Below are positions 33,727 through 41,265 of a DNA stretch of 64,000 bases, piece by piece; within the stretch, counting starts at the first letter, position 1; every line of letters starts with the position of its first letter. The stretch comes from an uncultured Collinsella sp. (lineage in GTDB: Bacteria > Actinomycetota > Coriobacteriia > Coriobacteriales > Coriobacteriaceae). Position numbers and translations under genes: made by a program. The stretch spans positions 11,044 through 75,043 of the forward strand of contig CAJMHR010000003.1 of assembly GCA_905213265.1 (NCBI GenBank). Reading direction: 5' to 3'. The notes below the pieces were generated by a model. It was not told the origin of the DNA. It saw only the letters and a program-made list of their open reading frames with translations, and did no database searches.

Positions 33727-33773
33727 GCCTCCTTTCGTAGGGTGAAAGGAGGCTATCGCGGGTGTGAGATTTA
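33727..33773 (-). promoter_or_regulatory. Ribosome-site hairpin and recurrent motif upstream of the ParB-like gene
   Basis: GCCTCCTTTC (33727-33736) pairs perfectly with GAAAGGAGGC (33744-33753), enclosing 7 bases. On the minus strand the second arm carries the AAAGGAGG ribosome site, so the stem could hide it. A variant of the recurrent TCTCACGCC motif occupies 33752-33773. Confidence 0.55.
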
Positions 33774-33900
33774 GCGTTGCGTTTTTTGGCGTCTTAGCGT
33801 TGCGCCCTCGCTCAGGCCCCCCGAACCTCCAATTTCGTGGCGATAGACGCCGGGGGGTTGCGCGCGGGGTATGAGGAGGCGTTTCGGGTTTTCCAAGGGG
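33774..33900. other. Short gene-free stretch between the HNH gene and the ParB-like gene
   Basis: 127 bases with GC-rich runs (CCCCCCGAACCTCC, GCCGGGGGGTTGCG). It lies beside HNH and near terminase, where cos sites of HNH-encoding phages commonly lie, but I see no direct proof of a cohesive end. Confidence 0.3.
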
Positions 33901-34290
33901 TTAGGGGGTCTTGCGCCTGAGCTTGGCGTCCTTCAGGCCGTGGCAGCTCTTGCAGCGCAGGGCTAGGTTGGCCGGGTCGTTCGTGCCTCCCTTGCACAGC
34001 GGCACGATGTGGTCGACCTCTCCTCCCATGCCCGCAGTCCTCCACCGCTTGCCGTCGTGCCATGCGCATACCCTGCCGCAGTCGGTGCACCTGCCCTTGG
34101 TTCTCGCTATCGCCTGCTGCCTCGCGGCTTGGTACTCGGCGCTTGAGTAGTTGCGCCTCCACGGCTCGCGCTTGGCTCTGGCCTTGTCGCCTTGTGTCGG
34201 CTTGCGCTTGGGCCTCGGCCTGCATGCGCAGCGCTGGCCCGCCGGTACGATGCGCCCGCAGTGCGGGCAGTAGGTGCGCATGCGGCTCAT
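33901..34290 (-). CDS. HNH endonuclease
   Basis: 129 aa. Paired cysteines CPHCG and C-x-C lie at the N-terminus. The catalytic region has C-x2-C (CTDCGRVC), the HNH core GGEVDHIVPLCKGGTNDPANLAL and a final C-x2-C-HG (CKSCHGLKD). In HK97-like phages such nucleases work with terminase in DNA cutting at packaging. It lies upstream of terS-terL in the same direction. Confidence 0.92.
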   Translation of the reverse strand: MSRMRTYCPHCGRIVPAGQRCACRPRPKRKPTQGDKARAKREPWRRNYSSAEYQAARQQAIARTKGRCTDCGRVCAWHDGKRWRTAGMGGEVDHIVPLCKGGTNDPANLALRCKSCHGLKDAKLRRKTP

Positions 34291-34433
34291 TGCCCGGCCT
34301 CCTTCAGCAGCTTCTTGGTCTCGTGTATCGTGATCTCTAGCGCCCGCGCTATCTCGCCCAAGGTGCAGCCTATGCGCCGCATCCTCTGGGCGTGCTTGGC
34401 CAGCTGCTCGCGCGTCCTCTGCTCGTTATCCAT
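34287..34433 (-). CDS. 48-aa helix-turn-helix-like protein
   Basis: Starts MDNEQRTREQLAKHAQRMRR. The segment CTLGEIARALEITIHETKKLLKEA looks like a short HTH. The stop overlaps the HNH start by 4 bases. Could be a small DNA-binding regulator; no partner visible. Confidence 0.6.
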   Translation of the reverse strand: MDNEQRTREQLAKHAQRMRRIGCTLGEIARALEITIHETKKLLKEAGQ

Positions 34434-34623
34434 GGCGCTCTCCCGGCTGCGTGTTCTTGCTCGTGAGGTGCCACGCATGGCAGTAGGGGCAGCGGTACCA
34501 GTCCTGCCCGTACCGTGCCCCTACCCTCATCGCCGCAAGCTCGCTGTAGAACGCGACCTTCTGCGTGCATGTGCGGCGCTTGCGCTTGGTGCGCCTTCTC
34601 TTGTGGTGCCTGCTGTTTCCCAT
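34426..34623 (-). CDS. 65-aa basic zinc-ribbon-like protein
   Basis: The ATG at 34623 is preferred: GGAGG lies 7 bases upstream, while the other ATG at 34629 is only 1 base from it. The N-terminus is very basic (HHKRRRTKRKRRTCTQK) and the C-terminal half has C-x2-C with histidines (RCPYCHAWHLT), suggesting nucleic-acid binding. Confidence 0.65.
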   Translation of the reverse strand: MGNSRHHKRRRTKRKRRTCTQKVAFYSELAAMRVGARYGQDWYRCPYCHAWHLTSKNTQPGERHG

Positions 34624-34646
34624 GGCCATGCCTCCTTTGGCTGGAT

Positions 34647-34668
34647 GGTATGGCCAGCGCAAGACCTA
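34647..34668 (-). repeat. Recurrent phage intergenic motif, diverged copy
   Basis: The minus strand reads TAGGTCTTGCGCTGGCCATACC. It is related to the TCTCACGCCGCCCATACC core and lies 18 bases before a GGAGG site. Confidence 0.4.
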
Positions 34669-34995
34669 GAACCTTCCGCGCCTTCGGTTGCGCTCCTCGC
34701 AAGCCCGCATGATCGGCTCCATGTCGTGCACGCCCAGAGCTGCAACGAGGTTGAGCGTCGCCTGTATGACATCTGCGCACTCGTCTATGACGTCTCCTGT
34801 CGCAGCCTTTACGGAAGGCTTGAACGGTACCGCTCTCGGGTCTTCGTCGGTGCGGTCGTAGAAGACGAGCTCCTCGTTGAGCCTCTGCCAAGCGCCGAAG
34901 ACCTCGGCAGCCTCCTCCAATGGTTTGAGCGCCTGTGCCTTACTTGCATCCAAGTCCTTGAACACCGCCACGCTTCCAACGTTCACCGATTCCAT
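34666..34995 (-). CDS. MazG-like nucleotide pyrophosphohydrolase
   Basis: 109 aa. The helical pattern EEAAEVFGAWQ ... VIDECADVIQATLNLVAALG carries the E-x2-E / E-x2-D type metal motif of all-alpha NTP pyrophosphatases. Phage versions adjust nucleotide pools or remove alarmones. The ATG at 34995 with AAGGGG 5 bases upstream is favoured over a GTG two codons before. Confidence 0.7.
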   Translation of the reverse strand: MESVNVGSVAVFKDLDASKAQALKPLEEAAEVFGAWQRLNEELVFYDRTDEDPRAVPFKPSVKAATGDVIDECADVIQATLNLVAALGVHDMEPIMRACEERNRRRGRF

Positions 34996-35180
34996 ACGCA
35001 CCCCTTGCAGCCCTCGTCTTCATCGTTCTGCATGTCGATAAGATGCTCGTTGATCCAGTTGGCGCACTGCGCCGTTCCGCACGTCTCGCCCAACTCGTCC
35101 AGCATCTGGTTCTGGCACACGCCGTAGTCGCAGCACACCTCAATGAAGCGGCATTCGCTCCAGTTCTCTCCCTTGGCCAT
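34983..35180 (-). CDS. Cysteine-rich 65-aa phage protein
   Basis: Eight cysteines in 65 residues (CRFIEVCCDYGVCQ, CGTAQC, CKGC), starting MAKGENWSE. It may bind zinc or form an Fe-S site. It overlaps the MazG-like gene by 13 bases. No family recognised. Confidence 0.6.
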   Translation of the reverse strand: MAKGENWSECRFIEVCCDYGVCQNQMLDELGETCGTAQCANWINEHLIDMQNDEDEGCKGCVWNR

Positions 35181-35182
35181 GG

Positions 35183-36073
35183 CTACGCCTCCAAAGCCTT
35201 GAGCGCCCGGCGGGCGTTGTCCGTGAGCTGCCGCTGCCACGCGCCGTTCTTGGGCGACCACCTGAACCCGTTGGCCTTGAGCCTTTCGCGCGTGCCGTCC
35301 TTAGGCTTTCCGCCGAACACGAGCTGAAGCCGCATGATGTCGGCGTTCTCCACCACGGTGCAAGGCTCGCCGTTGATCTCGGTCTCGCGGTCTTCGGTGC
35401 CGGCCTCCTTCTCGCGCTGAAGCTCGGCGATGCGCGCGCGGGTGCGCTTGATCGTGGCGAGGTTGTTCGACAGCTGCCACGACGGGAAGGGCTGGCTCAT
35501 GCCGAAGCGCTCCATGTCGTGCCTGACGTGCTCGGCCTCGTCGTGGTCTACGCCGTCGAAGCCCTCAAGCGTGCCGTGCTTGCGGTAGTGGGCGTTGGCG
35601 CGCTTCATCATGTCCTGACGATCCTCTAGCCGCTTCGCCTTGGCCTCAAGCCTTTCGAGCGCGTTCGGGTCGCCCGCTTGTATGCCGCCGGTTCCGATGG
35701 ACGCGATGCGGCGCTTGATGCCCATGACCTTCTCGTAGCGCTCCATGTGCGAGCTTCGGCGGGCGTTCTGGCGCTCCTTCTTGCGAACAGGGAAGTTCCC
35801 GCCGCCCGAAACGAGGATGCTGGGGCACATCGCGTCGATGCGGTAGCCCTCGTTCAGCCACTCTGCGTACTTGCGGGCGAACCTGTCTGCGAGCGCGTAG
35901 GCCTTCTCCGCAAGCTCGGGGAACCGCTCGGCCTGCTCCTCGGCCATTCGGTAGGCCTCGTCCACCTGCGCGCGGTAGCCCTCGGTCTCGCTGCCGGCCT
36001 TGAACTCGCGCATGCTGTTGGCATCGTGGGCCATGCGCGCATCCGCCTCGTTTATCTCGTAGTACCTTGCCAT
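35183..36073 (-). CDS. DUF3560-like phage protein
   Basis: 296 aa, starting MARYYEINEADARMAHDA. Mostly helical and highly charged. The C-terminus LVFGGKPKDGTRERLKANGFRWSPKNGAWQ is the conserved ending of DUF3560 and related phage or plasmid proteins. Function is unknown; relatives are found in early regions. AAAGGA precedes the ATG. Confidence 0.7.
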   Translation of the reverse strand: MARYYEINEADARMAHDANSMREFKAGSETEGYRAQVDEAYRMAEEQAERFPELAEKAYALADRFARKYAEWLNEGYRIDAMCPSILVSGGGNFPVRKKERQNARRSSHMERYEKVMGIKRRIASIGTGGIQAGDPNALERLEAKAKRLEDRQDMMKRANAHYRKHGTLEGFDGVDHDEAEHVRHDMERFGMSQPFPSWQLSNNLATIKRTRARIAELQREKEAGTEDRETEINGEPCTVVENADIMRLQLVFGGKPKDGTRERLKANGFRWSPKNGAWQRQLTDNARRALKALEA

Positions 36074-36137
36074 GATAGAATCCTTTCGTCCGGCGGGGCC
36101 TAGCCGCCAAGCTCTCGGCCCCGCCCGCATTGTCAAC

Positions 36138-36305
36138 TCAGCCGGCGATGATGTCTCTGACGAGCATCACGATCTGGTAGCCCAAGAACACCGTCAGCCC
36201 GTCGAGCGCCAAGCACGCCAGAACGAGGAAGAGGCACCCCATGCAGCCCATGGGCTTGCTATCCTCGGTGACCCCGGCCTTCCACTCGTCCTTGCTCAGG
36301 CTCAT
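36138..36305 (-). CDS. 55-aa single-pass membrane protein
   Basis: Starts MSLSKDEWKAGVTEDSK and has a hydrophobic segment (about 24-48: LFLVLACLALDGLTVFLGY). Its start overlaps the stop of the gene upstream by 4 bases. Unknown function. Confidence 0.55.
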   Translation of the reverse strand: MSLSKDEWKAGVTEDSKPMGCMGCLFLVLACLALDGLTVFLGYQIVMLVRDIIAG

Positions 36306-36475
36306 CGCGGCTCACCTTCGATTACCGTCGGCAGCACGTCGCTCGCCATGTCCATGCAGGCCTCGCACCTCGCCCAGTCCGGTTCCGGCCCGCTGATGGC
36401 CTCAAGGGCCTCGGTGAGGTGCTTGCGCGCGGCTTCGATGCGGATGCGCGCCTTCTCCGCCTTGACGTCTTTCAT
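36302..36475 (-). CDS. 57-aa helical phage protein
   Basis: Starts MKDVKAEKARIRIEAARKH and contains two cysteines in CEACMDMAS. AAAGGAG precedes the ATG at 36475. No family recognised. Confidence 0.55.
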   Translation of the reverse strand: MKDVKAEKARIRIEAARKHLTEALEAISGPEPDWARCEACMDMASDVLPTVIEGEPR

Positions 36476-36486
36476 CGTGTCTCCTT

Positions 36487-36624
36487 TCACGCTGCGAGCG
36501 ACAGAAAGCAAAGGAACGCAAGCCCGAGGGCGAGAAGCTTCAACGCCCTCAGCACCGCGTAGACGATGGCTGCCGGAACGCTCACGGCGGCAGCTATCGC
36601 GATTGCGAAAAGCAGCCTTCTCAC
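36487..36624 (-). CDS. 45-aa hydrophobic membrane peptide
   Basis: The GTG at 36624 overlaps the upstream stop (GTGA). The protein is almost wholly hydrophobic (LLFAIAIAAAVSVPAAIVYA, LLALGLAFLCFLSLAA), giving one long or two short membrane helices. Unknown function. Confidence 0.5.
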   Translation of the reverse strand: MRRLLFAIAIAAAVSVPAAIVYAVLRALKLLALGLAFLCFLSLAA

Positions 36625-37229
36625 TCGTTTTCCTCGTCCTTCTCGGCCTCGGCGTCCAGCTTGTCGGCGTACTCGATGAGCCGCTTCTTGAGCAGGTCGA
36701 GGCCGAACCTCTCAAGCTCATCCGCGCGGTATGCCGGGAAGTACTGCCCCGTGCACGCCTTCTCGGAGTCCTTGGCCACGCGGGCCTCGGCGAGGTTGCG
36801 CCCGTTGTCCCAAACGTCCATGACGAACGTCTGGGTTCCGGTACGGAGCTGGCAGGGCCAGATGCGCGTCTCAACGCTCATGGCCTCGTTCCTGCTCCAA
36901 CCGACGCGCTTGCGGGCCACCTCGCGCAGGCCCTCATCGCTTGCGGCCTTCTCGCGCGCCTCCTCAGCCGTAAGCCCAAGCCCGTTCTCGCTGTGCTTGA
37001 AGTCGTAGACTTCCTTCACCGTGAGATAGGCCGTCTCGAACGGCTCGTTGAGCTTGACGATCTGCACCTGCCTCGGCTCGATCTCGCCGTCGGGGCTTTC
37101 AGCCTTCTTGGCGTCCGCCTCGCTCTTCTCGCGCTCAAGCTCCGCGATCTTTCCGCGAAGCACCTCGTTCGCTTCCTCAGCCGCATGAAGCTTGGCAAGC
37201 ACGTACTCCTCGCAAGTCCTGATTTCCAT
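36621..37229 (-). CDS. Early-region hypothetical protein with N-terminal coiled coil
   Basis: 202 aa from the ATG at 37229 (AAAGGG upstream). Residues 1-48 form a coiled coil (ANEVLRGKIAELEREKSEAD). The rest is a mixed domain with WPCQLRTGTQTFVMDVWD and an acidic end. An upstream extension of the frame merely shadows the neighbouring gene. No function recognised. Confidence 0.65.
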   Translation of the reverse strand: MEIRTCEEYVLAKLHAAEEANEVLRGKIAELEREKSEADAKKAESPDGEIEPRQVQIVKLNEPFETAYLTVKEVYDFKHSENGLGLTAEEAREKAASDEGLREVARKRVGWSRNEAMSVETRIWPCQLRTGTQTFVMDVWDNGRNLAEARVAKDSEKACTGQYFPAYRADELERFGLDLLKKRLIEYADKLDAEAEKDEENE

Positions 37230-37230
37230 T

Positions 37231-37695
37231 TCAAACCCTTTCCCTGATGGTGATGATCCTGCCGGTATCCCGGTCTTCAATCTCCCAGCGCCCGTAGTCG
37301 TAGAGGCCGGGATGGTGCGGGGGGAACAGCTTCAGAAGAAGCCCGTCCCACCACTGCTGCTCGAACTGGATGTTGTCCCACACCCAGCGGGTAACGAAGC
37401 GCGCCGCGCCGTGGAACCCGTCGTGGCACCCCGTGGTGCCCGAGCCGCATAGGGCGAACAGCGGGCTTCTCAGGCTCCACTTGCCGTTCGGCGTGACGAG
37501 GTTGAAGCGCTCGCCGCGCCCCCTCGGTATCACGTGGTGGCAGCTCATGGCTGGCTTTCCGCAGATGCAGCACCACTCCTGCGTGCGCTCGTAGTCCCTC
37601 GCGCCCTTGCCGGTGTATCGCGCGCCCACGTGGGGCTTTCCGTAAAGCTCGGCCCTCTCCAAGGAGTGGCCCTGAAGCTGTCCCATCGAGATCAT
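37231..37695 (-). CDS. HNH-like zinc nuclease
   Basis: 154 aa. C-x2-C followed by the double histidine (CCICGKPAMSCHHVIPRG) and a second pair (CGSGTTGCHDGFH) give an HNH/zinc-ribbon layout. The C-terminus ends in DRDTGRIITIRERV. It lies just after the DnaC-like gene, whose stop overlaps its start. It may be a recombination or homing nuclease. Confidence 0.65.
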   Translation of the reverse strand: MISMGQLQGHSLERAELYGKPHVGARYTGKGARDYERTQEWCCICGKPAMSCHHVIPRGRGERFNLVTPNGKWSLRSPLFALCGSGTTGCHDGFHGAARFVTRWVWDNIQFEQQWWDGLLLKLFPPHHPGLYDYGRWEIEDRDTGRIITIRERV

Positions 37696-38342
37696 CGGAG
37701 CCTCCTGTCCGGCCCAGTCACCTCGATGCGCTCGCAGGCCCCGCCGAGCCTTGAGGCGATGCGAGCTCCGGGCATGCCGCCCCAAAGCTCGCGCAGCTGC
37801 CCGAGGCTGTAGTTGCTCGTGACGATGGTCGGAAGCCCCTCGGCGGTTCTGGCGTCTATGAGGCCCGTGAGCGTCTCGATGGCCCAATCCGTGGGGCGCT
37901 CGGCCCCCAGATCGTCAAGCGCCAGAAGCGGAACGGTCTCGGCCCTTCTCAGGGCGTCGCGGTCTCCTCCGTTGAAGCCGTCGCGGATGCTGTCCAGCAG
38001 GTGCTTGGCGCTCACGAGCTTCGCGGGCGGCTTGGTGCCCTTGGAGCGCTCGACGGCGACGCGCACCGCATGGGCCGCCGCGTAGGTCTTGCCGCGCCCC
38101 GGCTCGCCCCAGAGGTACGCGCCACGGCCCCGCTCCACGATCCTGCACACGCGCTCGCCGATGTCGCTCTGGGCGCGCATGTAGCCGCCTCGAAGCCCGG
38201 CCTTGCGCAGCCTGCACTCGCGGGCCTTGCGCATCATCTGGCGGTACTCGTCGGTCTGCTCGAAGGGCACGGGCTTGGCCGGTTCGATGCCCTCCGGCAC
38301 GTCGAGGCCCTTGAGCGCGTCAGAGATTCGAGTACTCGTCAT
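37692..38342 (-). CDS. DnaC-like replicative helicase loader
   Basis: 216 aa, IstB/DnaC-type AAA+ ATPase: Walker A LWGEPGRGKTYAA, Walker B VPLLALDDLGAE, sensor-type IVTSNYSLGQL. It should load the host replicative helicase at the phage origin together with the initiator-like protein encoded upstream, which it overlaps by 23 bases. Confidence 0.85.
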   Translation of the reverse strand: MTSTRISDALKGLDVPEGIEPAKPVPFEQTDEYRQMMRKARECRLRKAGLRGGYMRAQSDIGERVCRIVERGRGAYLWGEPGRGKTYAAAHAVRVAVERSKGTKPPAKLVSAKHLLDSIRDGFNGGDRDALRRAETVPLLALDDLGAERPTDWAIETLTGLIDARTAEGLPTIVTSNYSLGQLRELWGGMPGARIASRLGGACERIEVTGPDRRLR

Positions 38343-38940
38343 GGCTGGCCTCCTTCCTGTCGCCCTGCCGCTTCTGCCATGTGGTGCAAGCCGCCTGCCA
38401 CGACTTCATGGGGTTGCGCCCGACCTTCCAGCCCTTCGACTCGTAGAACGCCACGAAAGCCTCCGGGTCGAACGTGTAGCCCTTCTCCGCGCAGTAGGCG
38501 CGAACCTCGTCAACTGAGGGCGGGACGAACCTCTTCTTTGGCTTGGTATGGTTTGGCTTGGTATGGTTTGGTTTGGGTTCGGCATCTTCCAAACCCCCGT
38601 TTTCGGTTTCCAAAACCCCCGTTTCGATGTAATCGCAAGCGAGGTTTGAGAACTCGGAAAGGGGGGTTTCGCTGTTTGCAAAGGGGTCTTTCGAGTCGCT
38701 TGAAGCACCCTTATTGTTTCCGCGTCCCCCCGTTCTACCGCTCGAAATGGCGCGCTTGGAGTTGTCGATGTCCTCGCGCAGGCTCTCGAAGATGGCATCA
38801 AGCGGCCACTCAAGCTCAGGCTCGATGCCGTAGGTGCCGTACTGGGCCAAGGCCCAGAGGATCGCTCCTCGCTGCTCCTCCGGCACCTTGGCCACCGTTG
38901 CGGTGAGCTTCGGAAACCATGTGAACTTGGCTTCCTGCAT
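38320..38940 (-). CDS. Phage replication initiator-like protein (DUF6291-like N-terminus)
   Basis: 206 aa. Residues 1-60 resemble DUF6291 (TWFPKLTATVAKVPEEQRGAI). The centre is a low-complexity linker with KPNHTKPNHTKPKKR. The C-terminal part (VDEVRAYCAEKGYTFDPEAF, WQAACTTWQKR) matches the C-terminal region of phage replisome organisers. Tandem 15-bp repeats in the linker (38537-38566) may mark the origin. Confidence 0.72.
   Translation of the reverse strand: MQEAKFTWFPKLTATVAKVPEEQRGAILWALAQYGTYGIEPELEWPLDAIFESLREDIDNSKRAISSGRTGGRGNNKGASSDSKDPFANSETPLSEFSNLACDYIETGVLETENGGLEDAEPKPNHTKPNHTKPKKRFVPPSVDEVRAYCAEKGYTFDPEAFVAFYESKGWKVGRNPMKSWQAACTTWQKRQGDRKEASHDEYSNL
38537..38566. repeat. Tandem 15-bp repeat within the initiator-like gene
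   Basis: TTTGGCTTGGTATGG occurs at 38537-38551 and 38552-38566, followed by a degenerate third unit. It encodes the NHTKP repeats. Iterons inside initiator genes are common phage origins, so this is a candidate origin. Confidence 0.45.
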
Positions 38941-38943
38941 GAC

Positions 38944-39288
38944 CTAACGCTCCCAGTAGTAAGCGCCCTCAAGCGCGTTGACGGACACGGTTGCGCCGGT
39001 GCCGATAAGCGCCTCGATGACATCAAAGCGGAGCGCGTCCACCTCGGGGTGCTCAACGAGGAAGCACATGGCGATGTGCTGCAAGCGCTTGTAGCTGAAC
39101 TCCGGTTCCTTGACCTCGCCGCGCTGGCGCTTCGCCGTCACGATCACGAGTACGGTCACCTCGCCGTCCTTCACAACGACGTCGGCGGTTCCCTCGTCGC
39201 ACACGTACTTGCAAGCGCCATCGGCCTTGAGGCCCTTGGAGTTCAGGTGCGCGATGGCTGCGAGGTGCGCGATTGAATAGGTGTTCAT
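38944..39288 (-). CDS. YraN/UPF0102-like protein
   Basis: 114 aa. Layout resembles YraN nuclease-fold proteins: N-terminal helix, GTADVVVKDGEVTVLVIVTAKRQRGE, then a region ending VDALRFDVIEAL. The usual E-x-K active site seems altered (VTAK), so catalytic activity is doubtful. It lies next to ssb in the recombination block. Confidence 0.6.
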   Translation of the reverse strand: MNTYSIAHLAAIAHLNSKGLKADGACKYVCDEGTADVVVKDGEVTVLVIVTAKRQRGEVKEPEFSYKRLQHIAMCFLVEHPEVDALRFDVIEALIGTGATVSVNALEGAYYWER

Positions 39289-39297
39289 GGTCTCCTC

Positions 39298-39684
39298 CTA
39301 GAACGGGCAGTCGTCGTCGTAGACGTCTGCGGGCTGATCCTCTGCGGCCTGCCCCGTGCGCTTGCCGCCTTGGAAGTCGATGTCCTCGCCGATGACCTCA
39401 AGCTTGCTGCGCTTCTGGCCCTCCTTGGTCTCCCACGTGTTCTGGCTCAGCCTTCCGGCAATGGTCACGTGGGAACCCTTGGCGAGGTACTTGGCGATGC
39501 TCTCGGCGCGGTTGCCGAAGAAGATCACGTCGACCCAGTTGGCCTTGTCCGACCACTCGCCGTTGACCTTCTGGCGCGTGTTCACGCACACCGCGAGGCT
39601 GCACACCTGCGTGCCCAACGCGGTTACGCGAAGCTCCGGGTCGCGCCCGAGGTTGCCGCTAATCGTCACTCGATTGATGCTCAT
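39298..39684 (-). CDS. ssb: Single-stranded DNA-binding protein
   Basis: 128 aa. Classical OB fold (MSINRVTISGNLGRDPELR, VDVIFFGNRAESIAKYLAKG, VTIAGRLSQNTWETKEGQ) and an acidic tip ending DDDCPF that contacts partner proteins. It overlaps the Erf-type gene by 26 bases, coupling recombination and replication functions. Confidence 0.95.
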   Translation of the reverse strand: MSINRVTISGNLGRDPELRVTALGTQVCSLAVCVNTRQKVNGEWSDKANWVDVIFFGNRAESIAKYLAKGSHVTIAGRLSQNTWETKEGQKRSKLEVIGEDIDFQGGKRTGQAAEDQPADVYDDDCPF

Positions 39685-40360
39685 CCGTCTCCTCCTTGCT
39701 GTGGTCTGAGTCCTTGGCGATCTGCGCGAGGTACTTGCCCCACTCGGTCACCTGCCCAAGGGTCAGGTCGCCGGGCTGCACGTCCCCGAAGCTGGCCTTG
39801 TACCAGCTGTCAAGACCGCTTTCCTTCACGCCCTGAGCCATGCACTGGGCCTTGAGCTGCAAGCAGCGCGTGAGCCACTTCTTCTTGTCGGGAGCGGCCT
39901 GAGCCTTGCCGGTTGTGTTCCCCAGCGGGTGGTTGCGCGGGTTTGCCGGAGGCGTTGTGCCGCCCGCTCCGGTGTCTCCGTCCGTGTCGTCATCGCCAGC
40001 GAGGCCGAAAGCCTTGAGCAGCGAATAGCGGCGGGCATATGTCTCGCGCTTGCCGAACTCCTGCGGGTCGCTGTCGTACTGGTATGGGGTCACATCGAGA
40101 ACCTGCTTGGTTTCCCCGTACATGACCGCCGTGTGGAGCAACATGCCGTTCTCCACCACCTCTGAGTACTGCGAGAGGAAAACGCCGTTCTCGTTGAGTG
40201 CGGGGCGAACCACATCGAGCACCGCGTCAAGCGTGGTGTAGTTGTAGGTGTACTCGCCGCCGGTGCGGGTGCGAACCTTCGCGGTCTTGTCCTTCTTGGG
40301 GTTCTGCATCATCTTCTGCGCGGCACACAGGGCCTCCGCGAGCGTCTTGGTCTCGGCCAT
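39659..40360 (-). CDS. Erf-family ssDNA annealing protein
   Basis: 233 aa from the ATG at 40360, which is also the last base of the nuclease stop (TGATG-type overlap). ERF features: AEALCAAQKMMQNPKKDKTA, YNYTTLDAVLDVVRPALNENG, ETYARRYSLLKAFGLAGDDDTD. It anneals single strands, probably with the RecB-like exonuclease encoded upstream. A proline/glycine linker precedes the C-terminal part. Confidence 0.88.
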   Translation of the reverse strand: MAETKTLAEALCAAQKMMQNPKKDKTAKVRTRTGGEYTYNYTTLDAVLDVVRPALNENGVFLSQYSEVVENGMLLHTAVMYGETKQVLDVTPYQYDSDPQEFGKRETYARRYSLLKAFGLAGDDDTDGDTGAGGTTPPANPRNHPLGNTTGKAQAAPDKKKWLTRCLQLKAQCMAQGVKESGLDSWYKASFGDVQPGDLTLGQVTEWGKYLAQIAKDSDHSKEETDEHQSSDD

Positions 40361-41265
40361 CACTGCACCTCCGTGAGCTTCCTGTAGTGGTCGCAGAACT
40401 GGCAGGCGGAGCAGTAGTCCATGCACTTGGGGTCTTCGCCGGGGCGGTGAACCACGTAGAACTTGCCCTTGCCGTTGGCGCTCTCCTGCTCCATGCGGGC
40501 TTTCGCCTCATCCTCGCTGTCAAAGAGGCGGATGGCGGTCTTGCGGCCCTCCTTCATGACGGCCCACTTGTCGGCGCGGTGCCAGCGCTCGCTCTCGGTG
40601 CACATGGGCAGCTGGTCGTCTGGAAGCTTCTCGGCTTCCTCGATCTCCTCGAAGCGCTTGGCGAGCCACTCGCCGCACCGCTCTATCTGCTCGTCGGTGA
40701 AGTCCCACCCCACGCGCCAGACGGGGTGCTTCGGGTAGTCGGCCTTGTTCTTGGCGTCGCTCTTCTTGTGATCCTTGAGCAGCGCAACGATCTCGCCGCG
40801 ATGGGCGTCGAAGCCTATCTGCCGAAGCATCCAGCAGTAGATGAGGGTCTGCTTGCGCCAGTCCCCAAGCTCCTCGTCATCCTTTGCGCCGAAGACGGCC
40901 TTCCAAGCCGATGCCGTCTTGTAGTCCGTGACGGTGCCCGTCGCATCGTCGTAGAGGTCGAATATGCCGCTCAGCTGGTAGCCGTTGGGCATGTCGATGA
41001 CGAGGTGGTTCTCCTTGAGCTGGGTCTTGGTCTCCTTGGCGTTCTGGAGAATCTGGTGCACCGCCGAGCCGAAGACGGCCCACACCATGTCCGCCACGTC
41101 CTGAGTGATCTCGTCGTCGTGGCGGCGCTGAAGGATGGCCTCGCGTGTGCCCTTCAGAAGGGCGGTCACGCTGTAGCGCTTGGGCGTGTACTTGTAGTCG
41201 CTCTCCGCAGCCGAGACGAACGGGCGCGGGAGGTTAAGGGAGTTGGTGAGGTTCACGCCTAGCAC
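40360..41265 (-). CDS. PD-(D/E)XK exonuclease (RecB/Cas4-like)
   Basis: 301 aa. Nuclease core: a conserved His in FGSAVHQIL, then GIFDLYDD ... TVTDYKTA containing the D and D-x-K residues, then WRKQTLIYCWML. A cysteine cluster at the end (CMDYCSACQFCDHY) suggests an Fe-S site as in Cas4/AddB. It should resect DNA ends for the Erf annealing partner. Confidence 0.85.
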   Translation of the reverse strand: MLGVNLTNSLNLPRPFVSAAESDYKYTPKRYSVTALLKGTREAILQRRHDDEITQDVADMVWAVFGSAVHQILQNAKETKTQLKENHLVIDMPNGYQLSGIFDLYDDATGTVTDYKTASAWKAVFGAKDDEELGDWRKQTLIYCWMLRQIGFDAHRGEIVALLKDHKKSDAKNKADYPKHPVWRVGWDFTDEQIERCGEWLAKRFEEIEEAEKLPDDQLPMCTESERWHRADKWAVMKEGRKTAIRLFDSEDEAKARMEQESANGKGKFYVVHRPGEDPKCMDYCSACQFCDHYRKLTEVQ

